Positions 6,895 to 15,708 of a DNA stretch of 45,521 bases are shown here, one piece after another. This stretch comes from an archaeon. GTDB taxonomy: Archaea > Nanobdellota > Nanobdellia > Woesearchaeales > GW2011-AR9. The notes below the pieces were generated by a model. The model made no database searches and had not been told where the DNA came from. It saw only the letters and a list, made by a program, of their open reading frames with translations. Numbering within the stretch: position 1 is the first letter of the stretch; every line of letters begins with the position of its first letter. The DNA lies in NCBI GenBank assembly GCA_018696395.1, contig JABHQR010000007.1:1-45521 (forward strand), written 5' to 3'. The translations under genes and the position numbers were made by a program.

Positions 6895-8067
6895 TCAAAC
6901 AATTTGTTTTCTCCATCCTTTGATCAAGTTACCAAGTAAAAGAGGGATGATAATCCTATATATCAAAATTGCAGCAATAATTAAAGTATAAGTTAATTCA
7001 GAGATCACCGCTTTTTCAAATAATAGTTTAATAAATACGATCCCAGAACCAAACTTTAACGCTACACCTAAAATTAATGAAGAATGTAAATTCATATCTT
7101 TTACTGTTGCGATAAGCACTGGAATTATCTTTGCAAATAAACCTATTACCACAAGCAAAATTGCAAGCATTGGTTTTTGAACAATATATCCTAAACTTGT
7201 TGAAAGGCCTACCCATAAATAAAATATTGGACCAAATAAACCATCAGAACTTACATTGATCACTTCTCTTAATCCATCAGTATGTTTTTTAGGTAAATCT
7301 TTAACCACATTTCTCATTAAAAATGCAGCAATTACTGCTCCTAAAAATTCAAGTTCAACAAAAGATAAAATCCCTCCAAATAAAAACAAGGTCCCTATTG
7401 ATAAAAGAAATAATCTACTAGAATCCAATTTAATAATAAATTCTTCAACATACTTCGTTTTTGAAAATTGTCTAATTAGTATAAAAGCAACAACTGTTGA
7501 AGATAAAGTGATTAATAAAGTCTTAAAATCTGCATTGCCACTAATACTTGAAAAACTAGCAATCAATATTACTATATACTCAAACGCATTATCAAGAACA
7601 CCTATCCCTATAATCGACTTTCCAAGTTTAGTGTTTACAATTTTAAATTTTTTCAAGAACGGGATTACTAAAGGTTCAGCAACAGTAGTAAATATTAAAC
7701 TTACAAGTAAAGCACTTAAAAAATTATTTTCCAAAAAGAAATAAACTAAAGGAAATAAGATTAATAGCTCTAAAGTAACAATAAGAATTCCTGATTTAAC
7801 TAAATATTTTCTAAACTCTTTTTCTTTTTTACGTTTAGATCTATGAACCTGAAATATTAATGAAAATATCAAAAAAAGCATACCTACATTAGCTAATGAA
7901 GAAAATCCTTCACTTTTTGCAGTTTCTTGCCAAATTGGAAAAATACCTAAAACAATTCCAATAAACATTGCACTAAGACTTATAGGTACATTTATTTTGT
8001 TAAAAAAAGGTTTAGATAAAATAACTGCTAAAAAAGATATAGCAATTAAAATAATTATCAAATCCAT
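6895..8067 (-). CDS. Cation/proton antiporter (CPA2-like)
   Basis: A 390-aa membrane protein with about 11-12 hydrophobic segments in the pattern of the CPA2 (KefB/NapA-like) antiporter domain. The ion-binding helix reads SIIGIGVLDNAFEYIVI, so the family's DD or ND pair appears as DN. FGPIFYLWVGLSTSLG matches the conserved helix with F-x-P-x-F-F-x-x-x-G. There is no C-terminal TrkA-N domain. It probably exchanges Na+ or K+ for protons across the cell membrane. A TATA-like AATTTAAATAG lies about 27 nt before the ATG. The small membrane protein upstream has its own promoter. Confidence 0.88.
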   Translation of the reverse strand: MDLIIILIAISFLAVILSKPFFNKINVPISLSAMFIGIVLGIFPIWQETAKSEGFSSLANVGMLFLIFSLIFQVHRSKRKKEKEFRKYLVKSGILIVTLELLILFPLVYFFLENNFLSALLVSLIFTTVAEPLVIPFLKKFKIVNTKLGKSIIGIGVLDNAFEYIVILIASFSSISGNADFKTLLITLSSTVVAFILIRQFSKTKYVEEFIIKLDSSRLFLLSIGTLFLFGGILSFVELEFLGAVIAAFLMRNVVKDLPKKHTDGLREVINVSSDGLFGPIFYLWVGLSTSLGYIVQKPMLAILLVVIGLFAKIIPVLIATVKDMNLHSSLILGVALKFGSGIVFIKLLFEKAVISELTYTLIIAAILIYRIIIPLLLGNLIKGWRKQIV

Positions 8068-8145
8068 CTATAAAAGTAACTTTTCTTACTATTTAAATTA
8101 TTCTACAGAATATATTTTTAAAAAAAGAATAAAATAAGATATTTA

Positions 8146-8337
8146 TCACCAAACAAATATTTCTGAGAGTGTTGCACCATTATATATCAAATATCCAATT
8201 ACTGCGGCCAAGATGATTATTGCAATGATTAATAAAAAACCAATGCCTAACCTTAAACTTGGCATAACAAAATGTAATAATATTCTTAATATAAGCAACC
8301 CCCCTAAAACCAATGCTATTATCGTTAAAGGCCCCAT
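8146..8337 (-). CDS. Small two-helix membrane protein
   Basis: A 63-aa protein that is nearly all hydrophobic, with two membrane helices (TIIALVLGGLLILRILLHF and GFLLIIAIIILAAVIGYLIY). I do not recognise a family. An in-frame TTG at 8358 would give a longer product. The TATA box (GGTTTTATATAC) is only about 8 nt before that codon but 28 nt before the ATG at 8337, so a leaderless message starting at 8337 is the better reading. Confidence 0.75.
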   Translation of the reverse strand: MGPLTIIALVLGGLLILRILLHFVMPSLRLGIGFLLIIAIIILAAVIGYLIYNGATLSEIFVW

Positions 8338-8359
8338 ATAAATATTAAATTCAATCAAG

Positions 8360-8370
8360 TATATAAAACC
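8360..8370 (-). promoter_or_regulatory. TATA box that fixes the start at 8337
   Basis: Minus-strand GTTTTATATAC. Its distance of about 28 nt to the ATG at 8337 excludes the upstream TTG at 8358 as a usual leaderless start. Confidence 0.7.
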
Positions 8371-8491
8371 TTTTTAATTTAAAAAAATAAACTTATGAAC
8401 TTAAAATTAAAAATATAAAAACATTTAATTTAATAACACCATCTATCAAAAATAAAAACATTTAATAATAATACTCTCATTCTGATAATTG

Positions 8492-10240
8492 ATGAAAAAA
8501 ATTATCTTAAAATATTTATTAAAAAACGCTTTAGATTTCGGTGGAAAAGCTAATCCAAAAGCAATTTTAGGTTCCGTTCTTAAGAATAACCCAGAATTAA
8601 AAAATGATATGAAAAGCTTGATGATAACAATCAATGAAGTTAATGAAAAAGAAGTTTCTAAATTATCAATTGAACAAATTAAATCAAAATTACAAGAGCT
8701 TGCTCCAGAACTCCTAATTAAAGAAGAAAAGAAAAAGAAAATTGAAGGACCTTTGAAAGAACTGCCTAATGCAGAAGTGAATAAGTTAGTTGTAAGAATT
8801 GCCCCTAGCCCTAGTGGGCCATTACACATTGGTCATGCATATGGTTCATCCCTTAATTACGAATATACTAAAATGTATAAAGGTAAATTTATTGTAAGAA
8901 TTGAAGATACAAATCCTGAAAATATTTATTCTCCTGCTTATGAATTAATTGAAGAAGATTGTAAATGGTTAACAGATAATAATGTTGACCAAGTGATTGT
9001 TCAATCATCAAGATTAGGAATTTACTATGACCATGCTGAAATTCTGGTTAATAATCACAAAGCATATGTTTGTACTTGTAATGCAGACAAATGGCGTGAA
9101 ATGAAAAATAAAGGAGAATCTTGCCCTTGTAGAAATTTAGAAGTAAAAGAAAATCAAACTCGTTATGCTAAAATGTTTGGCGAATATGCGGAAGGAGAAT
9201 CAGTTCTCAGATTAAAAACAGACATTAAACATAAAAATCCAGCAATGAGGGATTTCCCAATTATGAGAATTAATGAACATGTTCATCCTAAAACTGGTAA
9301 AAAAAATAGGGTCTGGCCTTTAATGGTTTTCTCTGTTGCAATTGATGATTACAAATTAGGTTTAACACACGTTCTTAATGGAAAAGATCATGCTGACAAT
9401 GGTAAAAAAGAAGCTTTAATTATGAGCTATTTTGGATGGGAAACACCAACATATAAACATTGGGGTAAAATCAATTTTGAAGGATTCAAATTGAGTACCT
9501 CCAAAACTAGAATTGCAATTGAACAAGGTGAATACAAAAGTTGGGATGACATTAGATTATCAACTTTAATGGCATTAAGAAGAAGAGGATACCAATCTGG
9601 CGCTTTCAGAAAGTATGCTACTGAGATAGGATTAAGTCTTAATGATAAAACTGTAAGTAAAAAAGAATTCTGGAAAAATATTAATTCATTTAATAAAGAG
9701 ATTATTGAACCAAAATCTAACAGATATTTTTTCATTGATAACCCTGTTGAAATTAATATTGAAAATGCGATTGATAAAAAAGTTGAAATTGATTTTCACC
9801 CGGACTTTCCAAAAAAGGGAAAAAGGTTTTTTGAATTAAAAAAAGATTCAAATGGGGTTTTAGAAGTCCACATTTCTGAATCTGATCTTAAAAGATTATC
9901 AGAAGATCATATCCACAGATTAATGGATTATTGTAATTTTGAGATTAAAAATAGTAAATGGAAATTTGTTTCTGAAAGTTATGAAGATTATAAAAAATCA
10001 AGTAAACAAGGTTCAATTATTCATTGGTTACCAACTAAAGAAAGTTCAAAACAAAAAAATGTTAATGTTGAAGTTTTAATGGAAGATGGAAATATGATTA
10101 AAGGTTTAGGTGAAGAAAGTATGTGTAAATTAAAAGTGGGTAAAATTATACAATTAGAAAGAAGATATTTTGCCAGAGTAGATGAAATTAATCAAAAAGG
10201 AAATGATAAGATTATTAAGTTATGGTATTTACATAAATAA
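8492..10240 (+). CDS. gltX: Glutamyl-tRNA synthetase, archaeal type
   Basis: A 582-aa class I synthetase that charges tRNA-Glu and, in archaea, usually also tRNA-Gln for GatDE. An N-terminal helical extension of about 95 residues is followed by the catalytic domain with RIAPSPSGPLHIGHAYGSS (HIGH at about 112-115) and RIEDTNPEN. A Cys-pair zinc site is formed by CTCNADKW and SCPCRNL. The KMSKS-equivalent loop reads FKLSTSKTR. The C-terminal part is the GlnRS-like beta-barrel anticodon domain of archaeal GluRS. The ATG at 8492 directly follows an in-frame TTG; I prefer the ATG. No gatD or gatE is in the window. Confidence 0.96.
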   Translation: MKKIILKYLLKNALDFGGKANPKAILGSVLKNNPELKNDMKSLMITINEVNEKEVSKLSIEQIKSKLQELAPELLIKEEKKKKIEGPLKELPNAEVNKLVVRIAPSPSGPLHIGHAYGSSLNYEYTKMYKGKFIVRIEDTNPENIYSPAYELIEEDCKWLTDNNVDQVIVQSSRLGIYYDHAEILVNNHKAYVCTCNADKWREMKNKGESCPCRNLEVKENQTRYAKMFGEYAEGESVLRLKTDIKHKNPAMRDFPIMRINEHVHPKTGKKNRVWPLMVFSVAIDDYKLGLTHVLNGKDHADNGKKEALIMSYFGWETPTYKHWGKINFEGFKLSTSKTRIAIEQGEYKSWDDIRLSTLMALRRRGYQSGAFRKYATEIGLSLNDKTVSKKEFWKNINSFNKEIIEPKSNRYFFIDNPVEINIENAIDKKVEIDFHPDFPKKGKRFFELKKDSNGVLEVHISESDLKRLSEDHIHRLMDYCNFEIKNSKWKFVSESYEDYKKSSKQGSIIHWLPTKESSKQKNVNVEVLMEDGNMIKGLGEESMCKLKVGKIIQLERRYFARVDEINQKGNDKIIKLWYLHK

Positions 10241-10258
10241 AAATAAAAAAATTAATTA

Positions 10259-10290
10259 ATCTATAATAAATTAAGGGGTTATTTATAGAT
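10259..10290. repeat. Inverted repeat before the winged-helix gene
   Basis: ATCTATAATAA (10259-10269) pairs with TTATTTATAGAT (10279-10290) with one bulged base and a loop ATTAAGGGG. It lies about 25 nt before the start of the putative regulator at 10313. It could be its operator or a leader hairpin; the AAGGGG in the loop also occurs in the ribosome-binding site (10299-10304). Confidence 0.5.
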
Positions 10291-10312
10291 ATTAAAAAAA
10301 GGGGAATAAAAA

Positions 10313-10801
10313 ATGGGGAAAATTAGTATTGATACTCCTTTAGCGGAGATCACACTTAGGCGTTATGAAAAGCCAAACGTTTCTGAGAGGGAATTAGTTA
10401 GAAGATTATGTCTCTCTTTAGGTCTGTTACAACCAGGTGATTCAAGAGATGTTATGGTAGATGTTTTTTATGTTTTATTACAAGCAAGACAAACAAAAGA
10501 AGAATTACATTCTGAAGAAATTAAAAATAAAGTTATGGAAGCACGTAAATCTCAAGGATTGCCAATGTTAGGGATTGCATCATCTAACATCAGAAGACAA
10601 TTAAAAAGACTTAAAGATTTACATTTAATTGAAACTAACGCCAACCTTTATAGAATCACAGAATTCTCAGATCTTAGCGAGATTTTTGAAGATAAAATAC
10701 AAAATTTCATATTAAATTCAGTGTTAAGTCGAGTTAAAGACTATTTAAAAAAGATTGATGAAGAATTTCCAGAAAAACCAAAAGAAGAAGATAAAGAATA
10801 G
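10313..10801 (+). CDS. Winged-helix DNA-binding protein, DPANN-conserved type
   Basis: A 162-aa soluble protein that starts with the stretch DTPLAEITLRRYEKP, which I associate with a conserved protein of Nanoarchaeota/Woesearchaeota-type genomes. The middle (about 45-120) looks like a winged-helix domain: helices around DVMVDVFYVLLQARQ and a recognition-type helix IRRQLKRLKDLHLIETNANLYRI. An acidic, coiled tail follows. Function is unknown; transcriptional regulation is inferred from the fold. A GGGG ribosome-binding site precedes the ATG, and an inverted repeat upstream could be the site of autoregulation. Confidence 0.78.
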   Translation: MGKISIDTPLAEITLRRYEKPNVSERELVRRLCLSLGLLQPGDSRDVMVDVFYVLLQARQTKEELHSEEIKNKVMEARKSQGLPMLGIASSNIRRQLKRLKDLHLIETNANLYRITEFSDLSEIFEDKIQNFILNSVLSRVKDYLKKIDEEFPEKPKEEDKE

Positions 10802-10852
10802 ACCAAGATTTACAATAAAGTTACTTAGTTGATCATTACATATAACAATAAG

Positions 10853-11425
10853 ATGGAAGAAATTGAAGTTAAGATCCTAAATATAGAACCAAAAAAGGTC
10901 ATTTATAAGATCAAAAAATTAGGAGCAAAAAAAATAAGTCAAGGTTTAGTTCATTCTAAAGGTTATGATTTCCCAAGAAAGGTTTTAAGAAAAAAAAGCC
11001 AATATGTAAGAGTAAGAAAAATTAATGATAAAATAGAAGTTGTCTTTAAAGGATTAAAGAAAGGAAAATATTTTGACATTAATGAAGAAATTGAATATCT
11101 GTCAAGTAATTTTGAAAAAGCATGTTTAATTTTTGAAAGATTAGGAATGAAAAAATTTGCAGACATGGAAAAATATAGGGTTACATACAAATTAAATAAT
11201 AGTAAAATTGAATTTGATAAATATCCCACAGTTCCATGGTTCATTGAAGTTGAAAGTCCTACAGAAAAGGAAGTTAAAGAAATTGTCAAATTATTGAATT
11301 TTGATTTTAACGATAAAAAGAAAGTCACAACTAAATTAATTAATCAAGTTTATGGAGACCAAGTTCATTTCACAAATTTCAAAGAAAAAGAAGAATATAA
11401 CCAATATTTACACTTGTTTGATTAA
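10853..11425 (+). CDS. CYTH-domain protein (CyaB/thiamine triphosphatase-like)
   Basis: A 190-aa protein with the CYTH signature EIEVKI (ExExK) at the N-terminus, followed by the charged beta strands that line the tunnel (YVRVRKINDKIEVVFKG, KIEFDKYPTVPWFIEVE). The family binds triphosphate-bearing substrates with divalent metals and includes class IV adenylate cyclases and triphosphatases. Substrate cannot be told from sequence. The ATG at 10853 puts ExExK at residues 3-7, as usual; a TTG at 10829 is less likely. Confidence 0.88.
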   Translation: MEEIEVKILNIEPKKVIYKIKKLGAKKISQGLVHSKGYDFPRKVLRKKSQYVRVRKINDKIEVVFKGLKKGKYFDINEEIEYLSSNFEKACLIFERLGMKKFADMEKYRVTYKLNNSKIEFDKYPTVPWFIEVESPTEKEVKEIVKLLNFDFNDKKKVTTKLINQVYGDQVHFTNFKEKEEYNQYLHLFD

Positions 11426-11476
11426 ATAATTTATTAGATTACTATATTTTTGATTCAACTCCCCGAATTACAAAAT

Positions 11477-11488
11477 CTTTATATAAGG
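11477..11488 (+). promoter_or_regulatory. TATA box of secF-secD
   Basis: CTTTATATAAGG, centred 28 nt before the secF ATG; no Shine-Dalgarno is visible, so the message is probably leaderless. Confidence 0.7.
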
Positions 11489-11510
11489 TTCCTTAAATTA
11501 AACCATTTCT

Positions 11511-12398
11511 ATGAAAAGTTTGAAAAAGCTTTATGAGGAAAAGTATAAATTACTTCTAATCATACCTATTGCATTGTTATTATTATCAATAATACAGGTA
11601 GGAGTACAATATTCTACTACAGGAGATTTTGTTAGTAAAGGAGTAAGTCTAAAAGGTGGTTCTACAATTACTATTAATCAAGAATTCACTGACCCTGAGA
11701 TTACTAGTTTAGAACAAAGCTTGGAAACTAATTTCCCCTTAGCAGAAATCAGCATAAGGGAATTAAGTTCGGCAGGTTCAATGATTGGTATTTCTATTGA
11801 TTCTGATGCTCAAGATACTGAAGAAATTAACGCATTAAGTTCAACTGTTGAAGAATTAACTGGTGTTAGTTCAGAAGATTTTAGTATTGAAGTTATGGGG
11901 TCTAGTTTAGGAGAAAGTTTTTTCCAACAAACTAAATGGGTTTTACTTATTGCATTTTTATTAATGGGTGTTGTTGTTTTTGCATATTTCAGATCAATTG
12001 TTCCAGCATTAGCAATCATATTAGCAGCAGTTTCTGATTTATTTGTAACTTTAGCAATATTTAACTTAACAGGTTCAAAATTAGGCACATCAGGTATAGC
12101 TGCTTTCTTAATGTTAATAGGTTATTCTGTTGACACAAATATCTTGTTAAGTACAAGGTTACTCAAGAAAAAAGATGGAACTGTTATTGAACGTGCTTAT
12201 GGTGCTTTAAGTACTGGTTTAACAATGACTGCTACAACTTTAGCAGTATTAACAATTGCATTTGTATTAGTAGAAAGTGAAGTTGTTAAACAGATTATGT
12301 TAATATTACTTATTGGTCTTGCAGTTGACATGATAATGACTTGGATACAGAATATGTCAATCTTAAGGATATATTTAGAGAGAAAGAAACAAAAGTAA
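11511..12398 (+). CDS. secF: Protein translocase subunit SecF
   Basis: A 295-aa membrane protein of the RND-like SecF family. One N-terminal helix (LLLIIPIALLLLSIIQVGV) is followed by an extracytoplasmic domain beginning at GVSLKGGSTITINQ and then five helices. Conserved signatures are AILAAVSDLFVTLAIF and GYSVDTNILLSTR, the latter with the family's conserved Asp. SecF works with SecD to pull exported proteins out of the Sec channel using the ion gradient. SecD follows 35 nt downstream, and Sec61-beta is encoded elsewhere in the window. Confidence 0.95.
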   Translation: MKSLKKLYEEKYKLLLIIPIALLLLSIIQVGVQYSTTGDFVSKGVSLKGGSTITINQEFTDPEITSLEQSLETNFPLAEISIRELSSAGSMIGISIDSDAQDTEEINALSSTVEELTGVSSEDFSIEVMGSSLGESFFQQTKWVLLIAFLLMGVVVFAYFRSIVPALAIILAAVSDLFVTLAIFNLTGSKLGTSGIAAFLMLIGYSVDTNILLSTRLLKKKDGTVIERAYGALSTGLTMTATTLAVLTIAFVLVESEVVKQIMLILLIGLAVDMIMTWIQNMSILRIYLERKKQK

Positions 12399-12433
12399 AT
12401 AATTAAATTTATTAAACAATAAAAAAATACAAA

Positions 12434-14035
12434 ATGAAAAATAAAATTATTAACGTTTTCAAAAATTGGAAAGTGATTATGTTATTGATATTTATCTTAT
12501 TTTCATTAGTATCCATGTTTACAATCGACCCAGGTAATTGGTCAACAGAAGGCGTAGCAATTAGGACAGTTGATGTTAATTCTTCTGCTTCATTAGCAGG
12601 GATAGAAGGACCAACGCCGCACGATTCACCTTTAGAAAGAGAAAGAATTATTTCTATTAATAGTGAAGATATAGAATCATTAGATGATTATTATACTTTA
12701 GTTTCAGAATTAAAAGAAAACAGAACAATCCGGCTTGAAACTAATAAAAATATGTACAGTTTAATTACTCAAACTAACGAAGAGGGTGAAATTGATTTAG
12801 GTATTAAAGTTGAAGAAGCCCCAAATTCTAATATTAGGAAAGGTTTAGATTTAGCTGGTGGAACCAGAGTACTTCTTGAACCAAGTGAAGATGTTGATGA
12901 TGAAGTTTTAGAAATGATTAAAGAAAATCTTGAAGAAAGACTTAACGTTTATGGATTATCTGACATGATTATTACAACTGCATCTGATTTGAGTGGTAAA
13001 GATTATATTTTAGTTGAAATTGCAGGAGCTACAGAAAACGAAGTTACTGATTTGTTAGCTAAACAAGGAAAATTTGAAGCAAAGATTGGTAATGAAACTG
13101 TGTTTTACAGTGGTGAAAAAGATATAACTTATGTTTGTAGAAGTGCAGACTGTTCTGGAATTGATCCAAGAAGTGGATGTACAGAACTTTCTGATGGAAC
13201 ATCATATTGTAATTTCTTTTTTGGAATAACTTTAAGTCCAGAAGCTGCAGAAAGACAAGCTGAACTAACAGACGCGTTAGATGTTGTTATGGATGAAAAT
13301 GGCAACTCTTACTTGAGTGGAGATTTAACATTATATTTAGATGATGTTGAAGTTGACAGTTTAAAAATTGGTGCTGAACTTAAAGGTAGAGCAACTACAA
13401 ACATACAAATTTCGGGGTCTGGGTCTGGTATAAGTCAACAGGATGCAATTTATAATACGTTAGATGAAATGAAAACATTACAAACAATAATTTCTACAGG
13501 AAGTTTACCAGTAAGTTTAAACATAGTAAAAATGGACACCATATCTCCAAGTTTGGGTGAAGAATTCTTAAACAATTTATTTTTAATTGGAGTAATTGCA
13601 ATCTTAGCAGTTATCAGTGTTGTTATTGTACGTTATAGAAATTTAAAAATTGTTTTACCAATGGCTTTAGCTATAATCTCAGAAGTAGTTTTAATTTTAG
13701 GTTTCGCAGCATTAGTAGCATGGAACTTAGACTTAGCTTCACTTGCAGGGATTATTATAGTGATAGGTACTGCAGTAGATCATTTAATCATAATTACTGA
13801 CGAAACTTTACGTGGAGAAAAAGTGTATAATATTAAACAAAGAATCAAAAACGCAATGTTCATTGTTATTGGTGCATATTTAACAACCACTGCAGGTATG
13901 ATCCCTTTATGGTTCGCAGGGGCAGGATTGTTGAAAGGTTTCGCATTCACAACCATAGTGGGTATATCTTTTGGAGTATTCATTGCTAGACCGGCTTATG
14001 CAGCTGTTATAGAGATTCTATTAAGAGAAGAATAA
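12434..14035 (+). CDS. secD: Protein translocase subunit SecD
   Basis: A 533-aa partner of SecF. After one membrane helix the extracytoplasmic domain carries NIRKGLDLAGGTRVLLEP, the SecD D1 motif. Later come DTISPSLGEEFLNN and the membrane domain with SLAGIIIVIGTAVDHLIIITDE. Residues about 30-120, before the D1 motif, look like a PDZ domain (SASLAGIEGP, then RERIISINSEDIESLDDYY). This segment is not part of classical SecD, and I infer a peptide-binding role. A Cys-bearing insertion (about 233-265, YVCRSADCSGIDPRSGC) may be held by disulfides, which would fit the VKOR system encoded nearby. Confidence 0.95.
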   Translation: MKNKIINVFKNWKVIMLLIFILFSLVSMFTIDPGNWSTEGVAIRTVDVNSSASLAGIEGPTPHDSPLERERIISINSEDIESLDDYYTLVSELKENRTIRLETNKNMYSLITQTNEEGEIDLGIKVEEAPNSNIRKGLDLAGGTRVLLEPSEDVDDEVLEMIKENLEERLNVYGLSDMIITTASDLSGKDYILVEIAGATENEVTDLLAKQGKFEAKIGNETVFYSGEKDITYVCRSADCSGIDPRSGCTELSDGTSYCNFFFGITLSPEAAERQAELTDALDVVMDENGNSYLSGDLTLYLDDVEVDSLKIGAELKGRATTNIQISGSGSGISQQDAIYNTLDEMKTLQTIISTGSLPVSLNIVKMDTISPSLGEEFLNNLFLIGVIAILAVISVVIVRYRNLKIVLPMALAIISEVVLILGFAALVAWNLDLASLAGIIIVIGTAVDHLIIITDETLRGEKVYNIKQRIKNAMFIVIGAYLTTTAGMIPLWFAGAGLLKGFAFTTIVGISFGVFIARPAYAAVIEILLREE

Positions 14036-14121
14036 ATTGTTTTGTTAATTTACATTTTACTTTAACCCTTAAGAAAAATAGTAAAATTAAAAAATTTCTT
14101 TTTAAATATCATAATTTACTT

Positions 14122-14517
14122 TTGGTGTTAACTATAGTTTTGGTTAGTGTTGGAACAATTTCAACTTTATACTTTGTTTATTCAAGGGAGGGTAATGTTG
14201 CAGGGGAAGCATTTAGATCTTTCAGTAAGGTTGCTTGTGTTGATTCAGATGGAGGAAATGAAAAAACAATATTTAGTACTGTAACTAAAAATGGCTTTAA
14301 ATATAATGACTACTGTTTTGACGAAGAAACTCCCTCTTATTATGAAAATATTCAAATGAATGAATGCACAGATGAGAGACTACATTATGAATTCTATTGT
14401 GAAGATAATCTTGTAAAGATACACATAACTTGTAATACAACTATGGTTTGTGATAATGGAATGATGTACAAAGGGGGCCAGATAGGTGGAATGGTTCAAC
14501 TACTGACTAATATTTAA
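14122..14517 (+). CDS. Small anchored Cys-rich extracytoplasmic protein
   Basis: Up to 131 aa: one N-terminal membrane helix (VLTIVLVSVGTISTLYFVY), then a short outer domain with eight Cys (for example SKVACVDSDG, NDYCFDEE, NECTDERL, FYCEDN). Disulfides are likely. No family is recognised. The start is uncertain: TTG at 14122 and GTG at 14125 lie about 17-20 nt after a TATA-like TTTTTAAATATC, and no ATG is in frame upstream. The frame is open back into the end of secD. The end overlaps the convergent GrpB-like gene by 4 nt. Confidence 0.7.
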   Translation: MVLTIVLVSVGTISTLYFVYSREGNVAGEAFRSFSKVACVDSDGGNEKTIFSTVTKNGFKYNDYCFDEETPSYYENIQMNECTDERLHYEFYCEDNLVKIHITCNTTMVCDNGMMYKGGQIGGMVQLLTNI

Positions 14518-15074
14518 TCTTTAATTTTCTTTTTTATCTCTTCAATAAACCCTTTCTTATACTCACGATATTTCTCACCTTCACCTTGAGCATACTTAAC
14601 TGCTTCTTGTTTGATTTTAACGTACTGTTCAAGAACTGATTTATTCCCCCTTAAAACATCTCTAAACCGAATAACATTATTCCATTCATCCACACCAAAC
14701 TCAACCAAATGAACATGCACCCTCCCTTTAGTTTCAATATTACCACTTAAATTTTCATAAGTATAATCTTTTCTAAAAAATAATCTTTCAGGAAAACTTG
14801 CTTTCTCACGAAAATCATAATCATTATCAATCAATGCTTGTTTGATGTTATCAAACTTAATTTTATCATTAAAAACATTTTTAGAAATCCCAACAAATAC
14901 ATCAACAATTCCTTTTCCACCTAAACCAGGAACTGCTGTCGAACCGATATGTTCAACCTTAACATTAGGATCAAATAATTTTACAATTTCAAACAACCTT
15001 TCTTTCTCTAAATTAAACAGATTAACATATTTTGAATCATATTTTCTAAATTTATATTTTTCCACAGAATTCAA
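14514..15074 (-). CDS. GrpB/UPF0157 family protein
   Basis: A 186-aa member of the GrpB (UPF0157) family, which has a nucleotidyltransferase-like fold. The signature VEHIGSTAVPGLGGKGIVDV is complete, followed by VHVHLVEFG and a C-terminal YREYKKGFIEEIKKK helix. Biochemical function of the family is not settled; some members are fused to dephospho-CoA kinase. No ATG is available: TTG at 15074 or GTG at 15065 must start it. A TATA-like TTTATATTAAAG (about 15103-15114) favours the TTG. A 12-bp direct repeat (15066-15077 and 15083-15094) straddles the start. Confidence 0.88.
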   Translation of the reverse strand: MNSVEKYKFRKYDSKYVNLFNLEKERLFEIVKLFDPNVKVEHIGSTAVPGLGGKGIVDVFVGISKNVFNDKIKFDNIKQALIDNDYDFREKASFPERLFFRKDYTYENLSGNIETKGRVHVHLVEFGVDEWNNVIRFRDVLRGNKSVLEQYVKIKQEAVKYAQGEGEKYREYKKGFIEEIKKKIKD

Positions 15075-15143
15075 TAATTAAAAGAATTCAATAAAAATGT
15101 TTCTTTAATATAAATCATTTAATAATATAAAGAATTATCAAAA

Positions 15144-15632
15144 TTACTCTTGAAAAAATAATTTATCAACTACACTTGGTAAAATAAACGCTACAATAAA
15201 CACAAACCCAACAACCCAAGGATTATGTTCTATTCCTAAACCTAAATCTGTAACAAGTTTATTTGAAACAATTACAATCAAAGCTAAATTGAATAAACCA
15301 ACCAGAGGGAGTAATATACTTGCAAACACGTGATGTTTCTTTTCTAAATGACCGATATCAGTTATTAAGAAATTGTATAAGAATCCAACCATCGCCGCAG
15401 TAATCACAATTATAGAGTATAACGCTAATGAGTTAAGAACTATTGCTAAAAACATAATTGCTAAAGAAATTAACAGATTAGCAAACACAACCAACATTAA
15501 AGCACTATAAAATAAAATTCTTGAAAAATAAACTTCGTGTTTAAACCCAGTTTCTAAACTTTTTTCCACTCTTTTAATTTCTGCTTCTGACCAACCCTTC
15601 TTTGCAAGATTTTTCTTATAATTCCTTTTCAT
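15144..15632 (-). CDS. Four-helix membrane protein of unknown function
   Basis: A 162-aa protein from the ATG at 15632 (a GTG at 15665 would add 11 residues). The basic N-terminus KRNYKKNLAKKGWSEAEIKR looks like a short amphipathic helix; four membrane segments follow between about residues 40 and 155. The stretch TDIGHLEKKHHVFASILLP sits in a loop between the helix pairs. I recognise no named family. It stands alone between GrpB and the MinD-like gene. Confidence 0.75.
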   Translation of the reverse strand: MKRNYKKNLAKKGWSEAEIKRVEKSLETGFKHEVYFSRILFYSALMLVVFANLLISLAIMFLAIVLNSLALYSIIVITAAMVGFLYNFLITDIGHLEKKHHVFASILLPLVGLFNLALIVIVSNKLVTDLGLGIEHNPWVVGFVFIVAFILPSVVDKLFFQE

Positions 15633-15708
15633 TTTATTATTATATAATATTGAAAATAATTGCACAGTTTATAATATTTATTATTTAATATCGAATTAAA
15701 CAATTAAA

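Noticed and set aside
7256-7744. 162-codon plus-strand open frame
   Set aside because: Antisense shadow of the antiporter gene; composition is the reverse of a membrane protein's codons, and it has no ribosome-binding site or TATA.
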